Shown here: piece by piece, positions 61,353-64,000 of the stretch
Numbering within the stretch: position 1 is the first letter of the stretch
Layout: each line of letters opens with the position of its first letter
Assembly: GCA_963812195.1 (NCBI GenBank)
Contig: CAWEUI010000023.1
Coordinates: 124,001-188,000 of the forward strand
Reading direction: 5' to 3'
Length of the DNA: 64,000 nucleotides
Origin: ZC4RG30 sp963812195
Lineage (GTDB): Bacteria; Pseudomonadota; Gammaproteobacteria; Steroidobacterales; Steroidobacteraceae
The notes under the pieces: model-generated
Told to the model about the DNA's origin: nothing
Database searches by the model: none
Seen by the model: only the letters and a program-made list of their open reading frames with translations
Program-made: the position numbers and the translations under genes

Positions 61353-64000
61353 GGAGCAGAACTATCCGCACGCGGGCAGGCGTCGATGGAGCGGGCTATG
61401 CCGCGCAGGTCGTTGAAGAACAGCAGGCGCGGATCCAGCTCCCGACGCCAGCGCTTTCCACCAGTCTGGCGACCCGCAGCGCGAGCAGCGAGTGCCCGCC
61501 AAGGTCGAAGAAATTGTCCCGCGGGGCAACCGCCGGTACGCGCAGGACCTCCCGCCACACACCAGCAAGCCAGCCCTCCGTCTCCGACATCGGTGGATCG
61601 CTGTCGCCGGGCCCGGTGTCCTGCGCGCAGAACGGGTCCGGCAGGGCATTGCGGTCGACTTTTGCGTTGGGTGTCATGGGCAGCGTCTGCAGGAACATCA
61701 CCAGGGCCGGAATACAGTGACGGGGCAGCCTGTCCTGCAGGAAGCGCTTGATATCCGATGCCGTGGCCTGTTCGCCATCGCGAAACACCACGTACGCAAC
61801 GATGCGCCTGTCGTCCGCGCGGGCTTCGTGAACGGTGACAACCGCGTGCAACACCGCCGGATGCTCACCCAGCGCCTGTTCGATCTCGCCGAGCTCTATG
61901 CGAAAGCCGCGCACCTTCACCTGCTGGTCCGCGCGGCCCAGGCAGTACAGGCGTCCATCGGAGGCCCGATACCCGCGATCGCCGGTCCGGTACATCCGCA
62001 GCCCCGCTGCCTGCGCGAACGGGTCCGCCACGAAACGCTCGGCGGTAAGCGCGTCGCGGGCCAGATAGCCGCGCGCCACGCCGACGCCACCGATGCAGAT
62101 CTCACCGGCTACCCCGACAGGACACAGTCCTCCTGCGTCATCCACGACGTGGACCGTCGTATTGGCGAGCGGTTCACCGATGCTGATCGGCGTCCGGTCA
62201 CGATCTATCCGGGCCACAGTCGACCAGATCGTGGTCTCGGTCGGGCCGTAAAGATTCCACAGTTCGCCGGCCCGCTCGAGAATGTCGTCTGCCAGACACC
62301 GGGAAAGTGCTTCCCCACCGCACCACGCGCGAAAGGTGCGATTCCCGCGCCAGCCTGATTCCACCAGGATCCGCCAGGTGGCGGGTGTCGCCTGCATTAC
62401 AGTCACCCCGCGCCGGTCCAGCATCTGCGCAAGCGCCTCGCCATTGCCCGATTGCTGGCCCGTAACCAGCTCGATCCGCGCCCCGACGATGAGCGGCAGA
62501 TACAGTTCCAGTCCCGCGATGTCGAAGGAAATGGTCGTCACGGCCGCCAGGACATCGCTCTCGCGCATTCCGGGACGTTCACGCATGGAGCAAAGCAGAT
62601 TCGCCAGGCTCGCATGTGTCACCACCACGCCCTTCGGCAATCCGGTGGATCCGGAAGTGTAGATCACGTACGCGGTGTCGTCCGGGGCGGGTTCGGTGCC
62701 CGAGGCCGACCGCTCATCCACGCCAGAATGCTCGGCAATGTCCAGCAATGACGTACCGGCGGGCGGTACCACGCCCGACGGCAGGGCACCGGCGGTGACC
62801 AGGATTGCCGCGGAACTGTCCGCGAGCATGAAATTGAGCCGCGCGGCCGGGAAATCCCGGTCAAGCGGCAGGTATGCCGCGCCACTCTTCTGAACCGCCA
62901 GCAGCGCCACCAGCAACTCCACCGAGCGCTGCAAACAGACCGCAACCACCACGCCCGGTGCGGCGCCGGCCGCATGCAGTTGCCGGGCAAGGGACTCACT
63001 TCGCTCATCCAGCTCACGGTAAGTAAGCGACTGTTCCCCGCAACACACCGCCACCCGCTGCGGCGCGCGCCGGACCTGTTCGCAAAACAGTCGCGGCACC
63101 GTGAGCGCGCGCCAATCCGGCCTGTCAGTCTCATTGAACCGTTTCAGCGCGGCACGTTGCTCCGGAGGCAGAAGCACCAGATCGCCAATGCGCGTCTGCG
63201 GAAGCCCGATCGCGCTCTCGAGTAACTGCACGTACTGGTCGGCAAGGCGCTCCATGGACTCGGGCTCGAACAGGTCGGTGTTGTATTGCACGAAGAGCCG
63301 TTCGGTGCGCTCGGTGTCGATCGAGAACGAGAATTCGAATTGCGATCCACCGCGCTGCAGGAGCTGATCCCGTGCTTCGATCCCGGGCAATTCGATGCCG
63401 CGCATGGGCGCGTTGGCGACATTGAACATGACCTGCGCCAGGGGCGGTCGGCTCCTGTCGCCACGCTGCCCGATTTCCTGCACCAGTCGATCGAAGGGAA
63501 CGTCCTGGTTGGCAAAGGCGTCCAGTGTCGTGTCCCTGATGCGACCGAGCAATTCACGGAAGGACGGGTTGCCGGCAAGATCCGTTCGCAGCACGATCGT
63601 GTTGACGAAAGTTCCGACTATGTTCTCGGTGCTGTGGTGGGAACGATTGGCCACGGGTACGCCAACGGCAATGTCGCACTGCCCGGCCACCCGGGACAGC
63701 AGTGATGTGAAAGCCGCAAACAACACCATGAATCCGGTGCAGTCGCTGTCGCGCGCAAGCTGCTCAAGCCGCCGCAGCAGATCCGCGGGCAACTGTCGCT
63801 CCAGCGTCGCCCCGTTCATGGTCCACAGGGCCGGCCGCGGGTGATCTGTGGGCATGGCCAGGGCAGGCAGACCGGCAAGCCTGGTACGCCAGAACTCCAG
63901 CTGGTGGTTGTAGTGCCTGGTGAAGTCCGGCCCGCGCTGCCAGCGCGAGAAATCCGCATAGCTCACCGGCAGGGGCGCGAGACCTGCGGCGTCCGCGTTT
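61349..64000 (-). CDS. Non-ribosomal peptide synthetase module C-A-PCP (5' end outside window; one frameshift near 3' end)
   Basis: The frame continues to the window edge, so the protein starts beyond 64000. Visible order: the rear of a condensation domain (SYADFSRWQ, VGVPVANRSHHSTENIVGTF, NTIVLRTDL, QDVPFDRLVQEIG, QVMFNVANAP); an adenylation domain (AYVIYTSGSTGLPKGVVVTH at about 62670, NLYGPTETTIWS at about 62260, YRTGDRGY, QVKVRGFRIELGEIEQ, PNAKVDRNALP); and a carrier domain (DNFFDLGGHSLLALRVARL, Ser at about 61490). No thioesterase. One indel near 61438-61452 shifts the tail; repaired it ends RRELDPRLLFFNDLRGIA with TGA at 61349. The specificity residues I read are D-I-L-Q-W-G-L-I-W-K, like glycine codes. 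Confidence 0.88.

Noticed and set aside
1..64000. tRNA, rRNA, CRISPR arrays, insertion sequences, phage or integrase genes
   Set aside because: None was seen by reading both strands. Small RNAs without hallmarks could be missed.

Overview
This is a GC-rich, densely coded chromosomal segment of a gammaproteobacterium. The fused hisB and hisIE, the holB-tmk-mltG-pabC-pabB-fabF-acpP-fabG-fabD order, the TrpR-family regulator in front of hisG, the succinylase-type metX-metB pair and the tonB-exbB-exbD-exbD-TPR block suggest the Xanthomonadales/Steroidobacterales side of the class. That placement is inference. No rRNA, tRNA, CRISPR array, insertion sequence, integrase or phage gene was seen. No gap between genes exceeds about 225 bases.

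Layout. 1-2807: the end of a thymidine phosphorylase, a PRPP-synthetase-like gene, an SDR oxidoreductase and a small uracil-DNA-glycosylase-like protein. 2820-9541: a DUF4010 membrane protein, an orphan small protein, a TIR-like protein, an EEP-family phosphodiesterase, a FadJ-like beta-oxidation fusion, a protein with two cyclic-nucleotide-binding domains plus rhodanese, and PilZ. 9555-17914 (minus strand): clamp-loader delta prime, thymidylate kinase, MltG, PabC, PabB and the fatty-acid synthesis genes fabF, acpP, fabG, fabD. 17940-24176: a rhombosortase diverging from a type II secretion operon gspGHIJKLMN. 24154-31432 (minus): an AddA/AddB-like helicase-nuclease pair and AlaA. 31495-33197: etfBA. 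33205-36968 (minus): TonB energy-transduction system with a TPR partner. 37161-45513: branched-chain amino-acid genes (ilvD, then ilvC-ilvE-leuC-leuD-leuB) with an M17 aminopeptidase between. 45595-48706: convergent genes for a secreted tannase/feruloyl esterase and a CE15-like lipoprotein esterase. 48746-50881 (minus): metX-metB. 51007-58436: TrpR-like regulator and the histidine operon. 58450-64000 (minus): a surface-polymer cluster with a flippase, two alpha/beta-hydrolase-fold proteins lacking the nucleophilic serine, and an NRPS module that runs off the window.

Regulation. A perfect TGTACTA-N6-TAGTACA repeat sits five bases before the TrpR-like gene and has the GTACT-N8-AGTAC geometry of Escherichia coli TrpR operators. 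It probably controls that gene and the histidine operon. Many genes overlap by ATGA or GTGA, so long operons are likely. etfB and the TIR gene have a -10-like hexamer so close to the start codon that their mRNAs may be leaderless.

Sequence quality. About nine conserved genes elsewhere carry one apparent single-base indel each (fadJ-like, cNMP-rhodanese, pilZ, pabB, gspI, gspL, alaA, NRPS, possibly addB). From about 53.09 to 57.5 kb, hisD to hisF carry roughly three dozen, although the protein segments between them stay conserved. I read this mainly as assembly or basecalling error and annotate those genes across the frameshifts.
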